From assembly GCF_025319965.1 (NCBI RefSeq), contig NZ_CP012549.1, positions 1,736,001-1,800,000 of the forward strand: a stretch of 64,000 nucleotides of DNA. Reading direction: 5' to 3'. Made by a program: the position numbers and the translations under genes. A model generated the notes under the pieces. It had not been told where the DNA came from. It saw only the letters and a program-made list of their open reading frames with translations, and did not search any database. This DNA is from Campylobacter sp. RM16187. Its GTDB lineage: Bacteria > Campylobacterota > Campylobacteria > Campylobacterales > Campylobacteraceae. Below, in pieces: positions 38,662 through 46,288 of the stretch (the first letter of the stretch is position 1; each line of letters opens with the position of its first letter).

Positions 38662-38667
38662 ATTATA
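38662..38667 (-). promoter_or_regulatory. Possible -10 element for yedF-selD
   Basis: A consensus TATAAT on the minus strand lies 64 bases upstream of the yedF start codon. A GAAGAGA/TCTCTTC inverted repeat at 38616-38662 overlaps its downstream side and would place a hairpin or operator in the leader. No clear -35 is seen, which is usual for Campylobacter sigma-70 promoters. Confidence 0.4.
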
Positions 38668-38732
38668 TCATTTTAAAATTTAAAGAGTTAAAAGTAGATG
38701 TGAAATTTGCAGAAGTGAAATTTAAAAGTTGC

Positions 38733-38755
38733 GGCGCCTAGATCTGCTAAGCGCC
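38733..38755. terminator. GC-rich hairpin downstream of the 62-residue protein gene
   Basis: GGCGC and GCGCC (outer) with TAG and CTA (inner, one C/A mismatch between) form a stem around ATCTG. It lies 12 bases past the stop of the minus-strand gene at 38767. The T run (TTTT) follows on the plus-strand side only; on the minus strand the hairpin is followed by GCAACTTTT. It may stop transcription in either direction. Confidence 0.5.
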
Positions 38756-38766
38756 TTTTGTGGTTG

Positions 38767-38955
38767 TTATTTGTTGATGAAGTTTTTCTCAAGCCATTCG
38801 ATAGCTTTTGCTTCGCTTTCGAATTTTCCGCTCTTTGCGACTTGATTTTGGCCCTCGTAGAAGCGGATCCTAATACCGTCTTGCACGCTGTCAACTTTTA
38901 CTCTCGTGATCTTATCTTTGTTAAGATAGACTCTGTCGTTTAGTTTGATATACAT
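38767..38955 (-). CDS. 62-residue conserved-looking small protein in the fdh cluster
   Basis: This small soluble protein is predicted to be beta strands followed by one helix. It starts MYIKLNDRVYLNKDKITRVKV, has the central strands GIRIRFYEGQNQVAKSGKF and ends ESEAKAIEWLEKNFINK. I recognise no family. It follows the ModE-like regulator by 27 bases and has a good AGGGAG ribosome-binding site. A longer overlapping frame on the same strand (38688-38894) has no such RBS and runs through the hairpin, so this frame is preferred. Context suggests a role in selenium or molybdenum cofactor regulation, but that is inference. Confidence 0.7.
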   Translation of the reverse strand: MYIKLNDRVYLNKDKITRVKVDSVQDGIRIRFYEGQNQVAKSGKFESEAKAIEWLEKNFINK

Positions 38956-38982
38956 TTTTTCTCCCTTGTATAAATTTGGTTG

Positions 38983-39708
38983 TTATTTTTCTTCTTTTTT
39001 GATAAACAGCTCTTTAAAACGCTTGTTTGCGTACTCTTCGATATCGGCTTGAAGCTGCTTATAGGCGTTAATAAGCTCATAAGCTCTTTCATTTAGCGTA
39101 GTTCCCGCATTATCTCCGCCGCCTTGCTTTGTGTTTACAAGATCTTCTTTCATATTTTTTTGTAAAATTTGCAAGTGATTCCAGCATTTTTTATAATTCA
39201 TTCCTAAAATTTCAGCCGCTTTTGAGATCGAGCCCACTTGAGCTATTACTTCAAGAACTTCGGTTTTGCCTTTGCCAAAGATTAATTCGCCCTCTGCGTT
39301 TTCTATCCATGTTTTAGTTTTTACTACCATTTTCTTGCCTTTTTTTTCTTTAAAACAGCCTAGTTTGCAGTACTTGACATCTATTTTATAATCTTTTAAA
39401 GTTGAGCGAATTTTCTTTAAGCCGACCCCTTGCGCCGCATTTCTTCCATCGGCGCAAAATATCCTTCTTTTCTCATCTAAAAACGGCTCAAGTTTGGATA
39501 AAACCTCTACGCTTCCACTATCACAATCAAGCTTTCCAAACTGTCCAAGCTCGCAGTTATCGATCTTAACGCCGATATCCGTAGCTATCTTTCCTACTTC
39601 TTCTATGGGTGTGTTTGTCTTGGCTGAAATTTTAAAAGCCGAACCGCAATCAAGTCTGCCGTTTGAATTCAGCAGATCATTTATCAAATTTTCGACCTCT
39701 TTGCTCAT
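38983..39708 (-). CDS. ModE-like transcriptional regulator with duplicated Cys-containing N-terminal modules
   Basis: The 241-residue protein has a C-terminal ModE/LysR-type helix-turn-helix (about 145-210), with VLEVIAQVGSISKAAEILGMNYKKCWNHLQIL followed by TKQGGGDNAGTTLNERAYELI. There is no TOBE domain. The N-terminal half contains two similar modules: R-x-x-C (C21 and C85) about 30 residues before the pattern C-x-L-G-x-F (C52 in NCELGQFGK and C114 in YCKLGCFKE), plus C62 and C118. These could bind metal or a metal-sulfur ligand. It occupies the place of C. jejuni Cj1507c, described as ModE. It overlaps fdhD by 4 bases, so it is in the fdhD-selD operon and may regulate it. Confidence 0.8.
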   Translation of the reverse strand: MSKEVENLINDLLNSNGRLDCGSAFKISAKTNTPIEEVGKIATDIGVKIDNCELGQFGKLDCDSGSVEVLSKLEPFLDEKRRIFCADGRNAAQGVGLKKIRSTLKDYKIDVKYCKLGCFKEKKGKKMVVKTKTWIENAEGELIFGKGKTEVLEVIAQVGSISKAAEILGMNYKKCWNHLQILQKNMKEDLVNTKQGGGDNAGTTLNERAYELINAYKQLQADIEEYANKRFKELFIKKEEK

Positions 39709-40487
39709 CCTATAATCCTCTCAAGACCGCTATAAACGTTCATATTTTCGCCCCTTGCAAATCCGCAAAGAGTAAGGTTAAATTTACGCGCTATCAGCAC
39801 TCCAAGGCTAGTCGGAGCCGTTCGTGAAATAAGTGCCGGCACACCGTGCATCACAGCCTTTGCCACCATTTCAGAGCTTAATCTTCCGCTAACCATCAAA
39901 AACGTCTTGCCAAGATCAACTCCTGCTAAACAGGCCTTGCCTACGGCTTTATCGATAGTGTTGTGCTGAGCGATATCCTCTCCGATAAAGAAAGTATTTT
40001 CATCCACATAAAGCTTTGCCGTATGCACACAGCCCGTCATCTCATAAAGCTCGCACTGCGTGTAAAACTGCCCCATCTGCTTTAAAATTTCATCTTTTTT
40101 AAATTTGACATCGGCTTTTACGACTCTTGCCGCCATCGCCTCCGGATCGATGTTGGCGGTTTGTCCTCTACCGCATCCGCTTATGATGATAGCTTCTTCA
40201 TCAAAGCGTTCCATACTCTTTTCATTTACTTTTGCGGCTATTTTGACCATAAGTCCGTCATCCTCAAGCCTAACTTCGCTTATATCTTTTGGACTAGCTA
40301 TTATATTCTCGCTTATAAGATAACCTACGGCAAGTGCTTCTTGATCCACAGGTGTCGCCATCATAGCACCGAAGCGTTTGTCGTTGATCTGAATTTCAAG
40401 CTTGATCTCACGAACCAAAATATCATCTTTTAAAATTTGCTCATCACCTTTAAATTTGGTGATTTGCGTGGTATAAATCGGTTGCAT
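39705..40487 (-). CDS. fdhD: Formate dehydrogenase sulfurtransferase FdhD
   Basis: This 260-residue FdhD protein has the opening VREIKLEIQINDKRFGAMMATPVDQEALAVGYLISE, then ISGCGRG around Cys105, ELYEMTGCVHTA, IAQHNTIDKAVG and the C-terminal SGRLSSEMVAKAVMHGVPALIS. FdhD moves sulfur from IscS to the molybdenum cofactor of FdhA. E. coli FdhD uses a CxxC pair; here the motif is CGRG with only the first Cys, as in many FdhD proteins. It starts the fdhD-modE-like-62aa run and ends overlapping the regulator by 4 bases. Confidence 0.93.
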   Translation of the reverse strand: MQPIYTTQITKFKGDEQILKDDILVREIKLEIQINDKRFGAMMATPVDQEALAVGYLISENIIASPKDISEVRLEDDGLMVKIAAKVNEKSMERFDEEAIIISGCGRGQTANIDPEAMAARVVKADVKFKKDEILKQMGQFYTQCELYEMTGCVHTAKLYVDENTFFIGEDIAQHNTIDKAVGKACLAGVDLGKTFLMVSGRLSSEMVAKAVMHGVPALISRTAPTSLGVLIARKFNLTLCGFARGENMNVYSGLERIIG

Positions 40488-40664
40488 CGACTTCCTTTAA
40501 ATTTTAATAAAACATAGTTATTCTATTAAAATTTACATTTGAATTGTATTAGATTTTAACTTAAATAAAGCATAAAACTTAAACTTATTTTATATCGTAA
40601 TATTGGGTATCTTGAAGCTATTTATATATGATTTTTTAGCATATTTCTTAAATTTTAAATTTAA

Positions 40665-40688
40665 AGGGAATTTGAACACAAATTCCCT
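40665..40688 (-). terminator. Terminator of the fdh operon downstream of fdhC
   Basis: AGGGAATTTG (40665-40674) and CAAATTCCCT (40679-40688) form a perfect 10-bp stem with a 4-nt loop. It lies 12 bases past the fdhC stop and, read on the minus strand, is followed by TTTAAATTT. It separates the structural fdh genes from fdhD. Confidence 0.85.
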
Positions 40689-40699
40689 CTTTATAAAAT

Positions 40700-41605
40700 T
40701 TAAATTTGACCCTTGCTTTGAAGCTCTTTATACCAATAGCTATGAAGTATAGCCACCTCTTCTTCCTCTTTATATCCCGTAACCATCGACCAGATCGCTC
40801 CGTGAATAGCGATTGCCGCCATGTAGATATGCACAAAGAAGAAAGTAGCGCACACGATGCCAAGTATGTTGTGGATGATAGCTGAAAGTCTAAGAACCTC
40901 TATCTGGCTCATGCCAAGCCAGCCTGCAACGTTTGGAGTTGAGAAGTCTAGGAAATACATCGCAGCTCCCGTTGCTATCATCACAAGACCGCCAGGGATA
41001 GCTATCCAGTACCACGCCTTTTGTCCTGCGTTAAATTTGCCAGCAGGCACAGGGCGCTTAACCTTTGAAAGATAGCCGCCCACTATCATCATCCATTTGA
41101 TGTCATAGATCGCAGGAAGCATTCTCTTTGTCCAGTAAATCATCATCGGAGGCACAGAGACCGCAAAGATGATCGTAGCTATGCCGTGTAAATTTTTACA
41201 GATCCTAACAAAGGTTCCGCCGCCAAATAGATCGCCCCACATCATGATGATACCGGTTGGAACAAGCACTATCCAAGATACCGCCGCAAGAGCGTGAGAT
41301 ACGCGCTCGATCACTCCGAAGGCATAAATTTTCTTGCCGTCGTGGCTGAAGTGTTTTGGACCTATGATCAAAAAGTGAAGAACAAAGGCGAACACAACAG
41401 CAGCAAGTATAGCAACTACGCCAAATGCGAAGTAGTCATTTCCCTGAATAAAGGTAAAAAGCGGACCAAAGCCGTCTTCATAAGGCTTTATGTTTTCAAC
41501 CCTGCCCGCAGCCCAAACATTACTTTCATATTGATTTGTGCCGTCAGGTAAATTTAGAGCAAAAGCGCTTATAGCAAACGCAAAAAGAGATAATATTTTT
41601 CTCAT
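40700..41605 (-). CDS. fdhC: Formate dehydrogenase cytochrome b subunit
   Basis: The 301-residue protein has an N-terminal leader-like helix and four core helices of the FdnI/FdoI gamma-subunit family. Heme-ligand histidines are in VIERVSHALAAVSW, CKNLHGIATIIF, LSAIIHNILGIV and FFFVHIYMAAIAIHGAIW. It passes electrons from FdhB to the menaquinone pool in the inner membrane. Start overlaps fdhB stop (ATGA). It is longer than E. coli FdnI owing to an extra N-terminal periplasmic stretch, as in other Campylobacterota. Confidence 0.93.
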   Translation of the reverse strand: MRKILSLFAFAISAFALNLPDGTNQYESNVWAAGRVENIKPYEDGFGPLFTFIQGNDYFAFGVVAILAAVVFAFVLHFLIIGPKHFSHDGKKIYAFGVIERVSHALAAVSWIVLVPTGIIMMWGDLFGGGTFVRICKNLHGIATIIFAVSVPPMMIYWTKRMLPAIYDIKWMMIVGGYLSKVKRPVPAGKFNAGQKAWYWIAIPGGLVMIATGAAMYFLDFSTPNVAGWLGMSQIEVLRLSAIIHNILGIVCATFFFVHIYMAAIAIHGAIWSMVTGYKEEEEVAILHSYWYKELQSKGQI

Positions 41606-42222
41606 AATCTATCCTTTGTGTAATAGGCTATCTTCCAAGTCGGGCTTTGCTTGATATCTTTTATACCGTAACCTCTAGCGTTTACCCTGTCTTGATAGAT
41701 TTGTGCAATTATAGCAGATTCCCCCACAAGTAAAGCTTTAGTTGAACACATTGCCGCACATACCGGCACTTTCCCCTCTGAAATTCTGTTTTGACCATAC
41801 TCTTCAAATTCATGTTCGCTATTTGTAGCCTCAGGACCGCCCGCGCACATGGTGCACTTATCCATAGAGCCCTTAACCCCAAACACGCCGCTTTTTGGAA
41901 ATTGAGGCGCACCGAAAGGACAAGCATACAAGCAGTATCCGCAGCCTATGCAAATTTCTTTATCGTGAAGGACGATTCCGTCGTTTCTAATATAAAAACA
42001 ATCAACAGGACAAACCAAAGAGCATGGAGCATCTTCACAATGCATACAAGCAATAGATGTAGAAATTTCCTTGCCTTGAATTCCTTCGTTTAATGTAATA
42101 ACTCTACGCCTTCTAACACCTATAGGCAGCTCATGAGCCTCGTCACAAGCTACGGCGCATCCGTTACAATCTATACATCTATCATCATCGCAATAAAATT
42201 TTAATCTAGTTAAATCGCTCAT
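41602..42222 (-). CDS. fdhB: Formate dehydrogenase iron-sulfur subunit
   Basis: This 206-residue ferredoxin-type subunit has four 4Fe-4S motifs. CIDCNGCAVAC starts at about residue 17, then CMHCEDAPCSLVCPVDC, CIGCGYCLYACPFGAPQ and CTMCAGG with a late CAAMC. It relays electrons from FdhA to FdhC on the periplasmic side and is expected to be co-exported with FdhA by the Tat system. It sits one base after fdhA and overlaps fdhC by 4 bases. Confidence 0.95.
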   Translation of the reverse strand: MSDLTRLKFYCDDDRCIDCNGCAVACDEAHELPIGVRRRRVITLNEGIQGKEISTSIACMHCEDAPCSLVCPVDCFYIRNDGIVLHDKEICIGCGYCLYACPFGAPQFPKSGVFGVKGSMDKCTMCAGGPEATNSEHEFEEYGQNRISEGKVPVCAAMCSTKALLVGESAIIAQIYQDRVNARGYGIKDIKQSPTWKIAYYTKDRL

Positions 42223-42223
42223 A

Positions 42224-45052
42224 TTACGCCTTTTCTATGCGGCATAGACCGCCTTTTGTCTCAGGAATTTGAGTTACTATGTCATATCCGTAGTTAGTAA
42301 CCGTATTCGCACTCTCGCCGGATGCAAAAGGTTTAGTTCCATCAGGGAAATTTCCAGTCAAATCAACACCTTGCATCACTCCCGCAAAGTGAAACGGTAA
42401 GAATATCATATCAGGCGCTACGGAGTGAACTATCCTTGTTTTTACTTTGATTCTAGTTCCCTCAGGAGAGTAAATCCAGATCATATCGCCGTTTTTAAGC
42501 TGATATTTCGCAGCAAGCTCAGGATGCACATCGGCAAACATCTCAGGAGTTAAGCGCGCTAGATATTTGCTCGCTCTATTTTCCATACCGGCTCCATTTA
42601 GATTTACCAAACGTCCGGTAACCAAATTTACAGGGAACTCTTTAGCAAAATCTTTGCTTTGCTGCAAGCTCTCGTATTTTGTAAATACGCGGTAGTGATT
42701 TGGTTTATCCTTAAAGCTTGGATACTTCTTGGCAAGATCTGTTCTTGGCGAATGTATTGGCTCGCGGTGTTGAGGAATTTGATCCGCAAATGTCCAAACT
42801 ATCGCTCTTGCTCTTGCGTTTCCGTAAGGAGCTATGCCCTTTTCCATACATTTTTCGGCTATGATATTGCTATCATCAGTCGCCCAGCTAGCACCCATCT
42901 TAGCCTTCTCTTCTTCTGTTAGAGTGATGCCTAAAACTTTTTCGATATTCTCTTTTGTGATTTGAGGATATCCGCCTTTAACCGCAGAACCCACAGGTGC
43001 ACTGCCCTCGCCTGCTAGCTGATTTACGCCGTTATGCTCTAAACCGAAGCGATTTCTAAAGCCCATACCACCGTCGCTTACAGGCTTATCTATGGCGTAT
43101 AAATTTGGACTTCCGCAGTGGCTTGTAGTCCAGCAAGGCCATGGCAAACCGTAGTATTCGCCCTCAACAGGGGTGCCTTTTTTACCAAGAAGAGTTTTTT
43201 CATCAAATTTATCCCAGTTTTCTTGGTGTTTTTTAAGTCTCTCAGGAGTCCAGCCCGTAAGTCCGATACTCTTTACTATGCTTGAAATTTCTCTAGTAGC
43301 GGCTTCTGGCCACTCTATCTTGCCGTTTTCATCTCGGATAGTTCTGGTTAGCTCGTCATAAAATCCTATACGTTTAGCAAGTTCAAATAAAATTTCTTGA
43401 TCCGGTTTGCTCTCATACATTGGCTCGATAGCTTGAGATCTCCACTGTCCAGAGCGGTTTGTGGCTACAACCGTTCCGCTTGTCTCAAACTGAGTAGCCG
43501 AAGGAAGTAAGAATATATTATCCTTTTTATTTGTAACAATACCAGCTTCATTCACGAAAGGATCGGCTAATATAAGAAGCTCAAGATTATCAAGACCCTC
43601 TTGAACCTTTGCTTGTTGAGCGGTAGATGTTATACCGTTTCCTATGACAAATAGAGCTTTTAGGCTTGCTCCTGCGTTATCTATAGGATCGTTTCCGTTC
43701 TTTCCGTCAAGCGGTCCCGCCCACCATCTAGCAAGAGTAAAGCCCGGCTTAAACATCCATTCAGGTTTAACGAAATTTCCTTGTAACCACTCGTAATCAA
43801 CCTTCCACATCTTAGCAAAATACTTCCAAGAGCCTTCGTTTTTAGAGTAATATCCAGGTAAACTGTCAGGAGCGTTTGCCATATCGCTTGCGCCTTGAAC
43901 GTTATCGTGTCCGCGAAGGATGTTACATCCACCGCCGCTTACGCCCATGTTGCCTAGTATTAGCTGAAGGATAGGAGCTATACGAGTATTTGAGCTTCCT
44001 ATGGTGTGCTGAGTTAGACCCATAGCCCATACAACGGAGCCCGGTTTGTTTTTAACAAAGACTTCGGTTATCTCTTTAAGCGTGCTAGCTTTAACGCCCG
44101 TTACGTCCTCAACCACTTCAGGAGTCCATTTTTTAGCCTCTTCGCGGATTAAGTCTATACCGTAAGTTCTATCTTCTATGAATTTTTTATCTTCCCAGCC
44201 GTTTTCAAAGATCAAATTCATCATTCCATACATAAAAGGAATATCCGTTCCCGGGCGAATTTGAGCGAAATAATCAGCCTTAGCCGCAGTTCTTGTATAT
44301 CTTGGATCAACCACGATAAGCTTAGCGCCGTTATTTTCCTTAGCTTTTAAGAAATGTCTAAATCCAACAGGGTGATTAACCGCCGGATTTGCGCCTATTA
44401 TAAATATAGATTTTGCGTTTTGGATATCTCCAAGGTGGTTTGTCATAGCGCCGTAACCCCAAGTATTCGCCACACCGGCGACTGTTGCACTATGTCAAAT
44501 TCTAGCTTGATGATCTAAGTTGTTCGTTCCAAACATAGCAGCGAATTTGCTTATATAGTAGCTTTGTTCGTTGCTAACCTTGGCAGAGCCTAGAAACATC
44601 ACTTGCTCCGGATTTTCCTCTCTATATTTTTTAAGCTGAGCGCCTATTCTGTCAAACGCTTCTGTATAACTTATGCGTTTCCACTTGCCATTTTCTTTAA
44701 CCATAGGGTATTTTAAGCGACAATGAGAGCGAATCATATCGATCATATCGCTACCCTTACAGCAGTGACCGCCCGCACTTACAGGGTGGTCTTGAGCTAC
44801 CTCTTGACGAACCCAAACGCCGTTTTCAACCTCTGCGATAACTCCGCACCCCACAGAGCACGCCGTACAAATGCTCTTTACGATACGAGAATTTGGAAAT
44901 GGATTCTTTTTCTCTTCACTACTAGCCTCTCTTGTAACTCCGCTTGCGGCAAGTCCGCTAGCAGAGCCTATAGCAGTAGCAAGCGACGCCATCTTCAAAA
45001 ACGATCTACGACCGATTTTGCTTGGCGCAATACCTATATTAGCTTGCGACAT
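42224..45052 (-). CDS. fdhA: Formate dehydrogenase catalytic subunit, selenoprotein (UGA codon 186)
   Basis: The 942-residue periplasmic enzyme oxidises formate to CO2. A twin-arginine leader (IGRRSFLKMA, residues 12-21) and 4Fe-4S motif CTACSVGCGVI...C (about 62-95) precede an in-frame TGA at 44497-44495, residue 186, in HQARI-U-HSATVAG. This is the exact position of the catalytic Sec/Cys of this family, and the frame continues unbroken to 42224. Bis-MGD contacts follow (GYGAMTNHLGD, VVDPRYTRTA, WAMGLTQHTIG) and the C-terminal MopB domain has VTGRLVNLNGAGMENRASKYL. It is therefore one gene, not two. Partners fdhB and fdhC follow directly. Confidence 0.97.
44467..44497 (-). promoter_or_regulatory. 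Bacterial SECIS element of fdhA (UGA plus hairpin)
   Basis: On the minus strand the UGA (44497-44495) is followed after 13 nt by UCGCC-GGUGU-GGCGA (44481-44467), a perfect 5-bp stem. The loop GGUGU closely resembles the GGUCU loop of E. coli fdhF recognised by SelB. It lies within coding sequence, as bacterial SECIS elements do. Confidence 0.85.
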
Positions 45053-45079
45053 CCTAGCCCTTTCTATATCTTATTAAAT

Positions 45080-45259
45080 TTACTTTGCTTGTTGATAGTA
45101 AAATTCCCAAGTTTTGCTTCTTGTATAAAGCACCTCACTTTTCTTACTTTTCCCACTTTTTAAATTTGATCCTGCAGAATATGCAGCAGTTGCAGCTACA
45201 GCTGCTGCACTTCCGGCAAAACCAAGTTTTTTGAGAAATTCACGTCTTGTTTTTTCCAT
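45080..45259 (-). CDS. 59-residue twin-arginine-signal protein upstream of fdhA
   Basis: This small protein runs from ATG 45259-45257 to TAA 45082-45080. It opens METKTRREFLKK-like as MEKTRREFLKKLGFAG, a textbook Tat motif (RREFLKK), followed by an Ala-rich hydrophobic region and a short basic/aromatic tail ending KTWEFYYQQAK. The ATG overlaps the chaperone gene stop as TAATG. C. jejuni has a comparable small gene (Cj1513c) here. It corresponds to the short 'formate dehydrogenase region TAT target' type proteins and may act as an assembly or export partner of FdhA; nothing further can be read from it. Confidence 0.82.
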   Translation of the reverse strand: MEKTRREFLKKLGFAGSAAAVAATAAYSAGSNLKSGKSKKSEVLYTRSKTWEFYYQQAK

Positions 45260-45987
45260 TATTCCTCTCCCTCAAAATTTTTAGCTGTCATTTTTCTAAC
45301 TCTATTTTTCTCTCTTCTAATCATCTCCGAACGAGATATATTGTCATAAGATTTCTTACTTGACTCGTCACGAACAGTAGGTTTTGATAACTCATAGCAC
45401 ACTCTTTCAAACTCTATAAAACTTTGAAGAAGCATCGCTACATCTTTATAAATTTTAGCCTCTTCGTGCATAAATAATTTTTCACAAAACTGATCTATAT
45501 ATGGATTTATAGCCACTTTAAACAACTGCTCGGCAAGCTCTTCGTATTCGCTTTCTCCTCTGGTAGATCTATTTACAAATTCGCTCATAAGAGTAAAAAC
45601 GAATCCTACGCTATCTTCATTCTCTTTAAAATTTTTCTCATTCCTTCTAATGTCCGTATGCGCCAGTATCTTTCTTATCTTGGCGCATATACTTCCTATC
45701 TCAAAACCCTCGTCGTAATAGGATAAGCTATTTCTAAGCGGCTTTGGAGGAGCGTGAAATATATTATCGTATTCATCTATTATATTTTGCGGATTTTTTT
45801 CATCAAAATTTGAGCTAAGCCTCATTATGGCAGCGGCAGAATTTTCATCAAAGTTAGCAGTAGTCATCAAAGAGAGCATTTTTGAAACGCCATCGAATCT
45901 ATCCTCTTTAATACTAAAGACAAAAAGTCTTGAAAAAAGCGAATAGTAAAGCGCTCTAGCAGCTGCTATTTCCCTCATACTTGCCAT
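45259..45987 (-). CDS. TorD/DmsD-family molybdoenzyme chaperone
   Basis: The 242-residue all-helical protein opens with AAARALYYSLFSRLFVF. The middle IDEYDNIFHAPPKPLRNSLSYYDEGFEIGS is the conserved E-Y-x-x-x-F...P...S-x-Y signature of TorD-like chaperones. A basic C-terminal tail (SRSEMIRREKNRVRKMTAKNF) extends beyond the core. It should bind the Tat leader of FdhA until cofactor is inserted. It is the first gene of the operon chaperone-tat-fdhA-fdhB-fdhC. It corresponds to Cj1514c by position. Confidence 0.88.
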   Translation of the reverse strand: MASMREIAAARALYYSLFSRLFVFSIKEDRFDGVSKMLSLMTTANFDENSAAAIMRLSSNFDEKNPQNIIDEYDNIFHAPPKPLRNSLSYYDEGFEIGSICAKIRKILAHTDIRRNEKNFKENEDSVGFVFTLMSEFVNRSTRGESEYEELAEQLFKVAINPYIDQFCEKLFMHEEAKIYKDVAMLLQSFIEFERVCYELSKPTVRDESSKKSYDNISRSEMIRREKNRVRKMTAKNFEGEE

Positions 45988-46011
45988 CTTTATTTCCCTT
46001 TTAATCTCAAA

Positions 46012-46065
46012 TGTCGAAAGTGTTTATCTAAATTTCGACAATGAAACTATACTACGACTAAGCTT
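46012..46065 (-). promoter_or_regulatory. fdh operon promoter region with two palindromes
   Basis: The 301-base gap 45988-46288 holds no gene. Next to the operon start, TGTCGAAA (46012-46019) and TTTCGACA (46033-46040) form a perfect 8-bp inverted repeat with a 13-base spacer. A -10-like TATAGT (minus strand, 46052-46047) and the 10-bp palindrome CTAAGCTTAG (46056-46065) lie just upstream. The repeat would straddle the transcription start, the right place for a repressor. The rest of the gap is featureless AT-rich DNA that also covers the end of the DUF2920 gene. Confidence 0.5.
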
Positions 46066-46288
46066 AGCAAATATACTTAAAAAAATATAAGCCCAAAAAG
46101 TTAATTTTAGCTTAAATATGCCTTAATTGCATAATTCAAACTCCCTATTTTTATGGCTTTTAGAGCTATTCCTGAAAACAAATTTTTACTATTTTTTATT
46201 AGAAACAAATCTCAAAATCAATTTATATTATTATCAAAATAGTATAAATTTTAAAAAACTAGAATTAAGTATGATATTTTTATGAATT

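Noticed and set aside
38688-38894. 68-residue minus-strand frame overlapping the 62-residue gene
   Set aside because: It has no ribosome-binding site and runs through the GC hairpin; the other frame has both a good RBS and sensible protein composition.
44473-44495. fdhA as two separate genes or a nonsense-mutated pseudogene
   Set aside because: The stop is UGA at the catalytic residue, both halves are conserved without a break, a SECIS-like hairpin follows and selC and selD are present.
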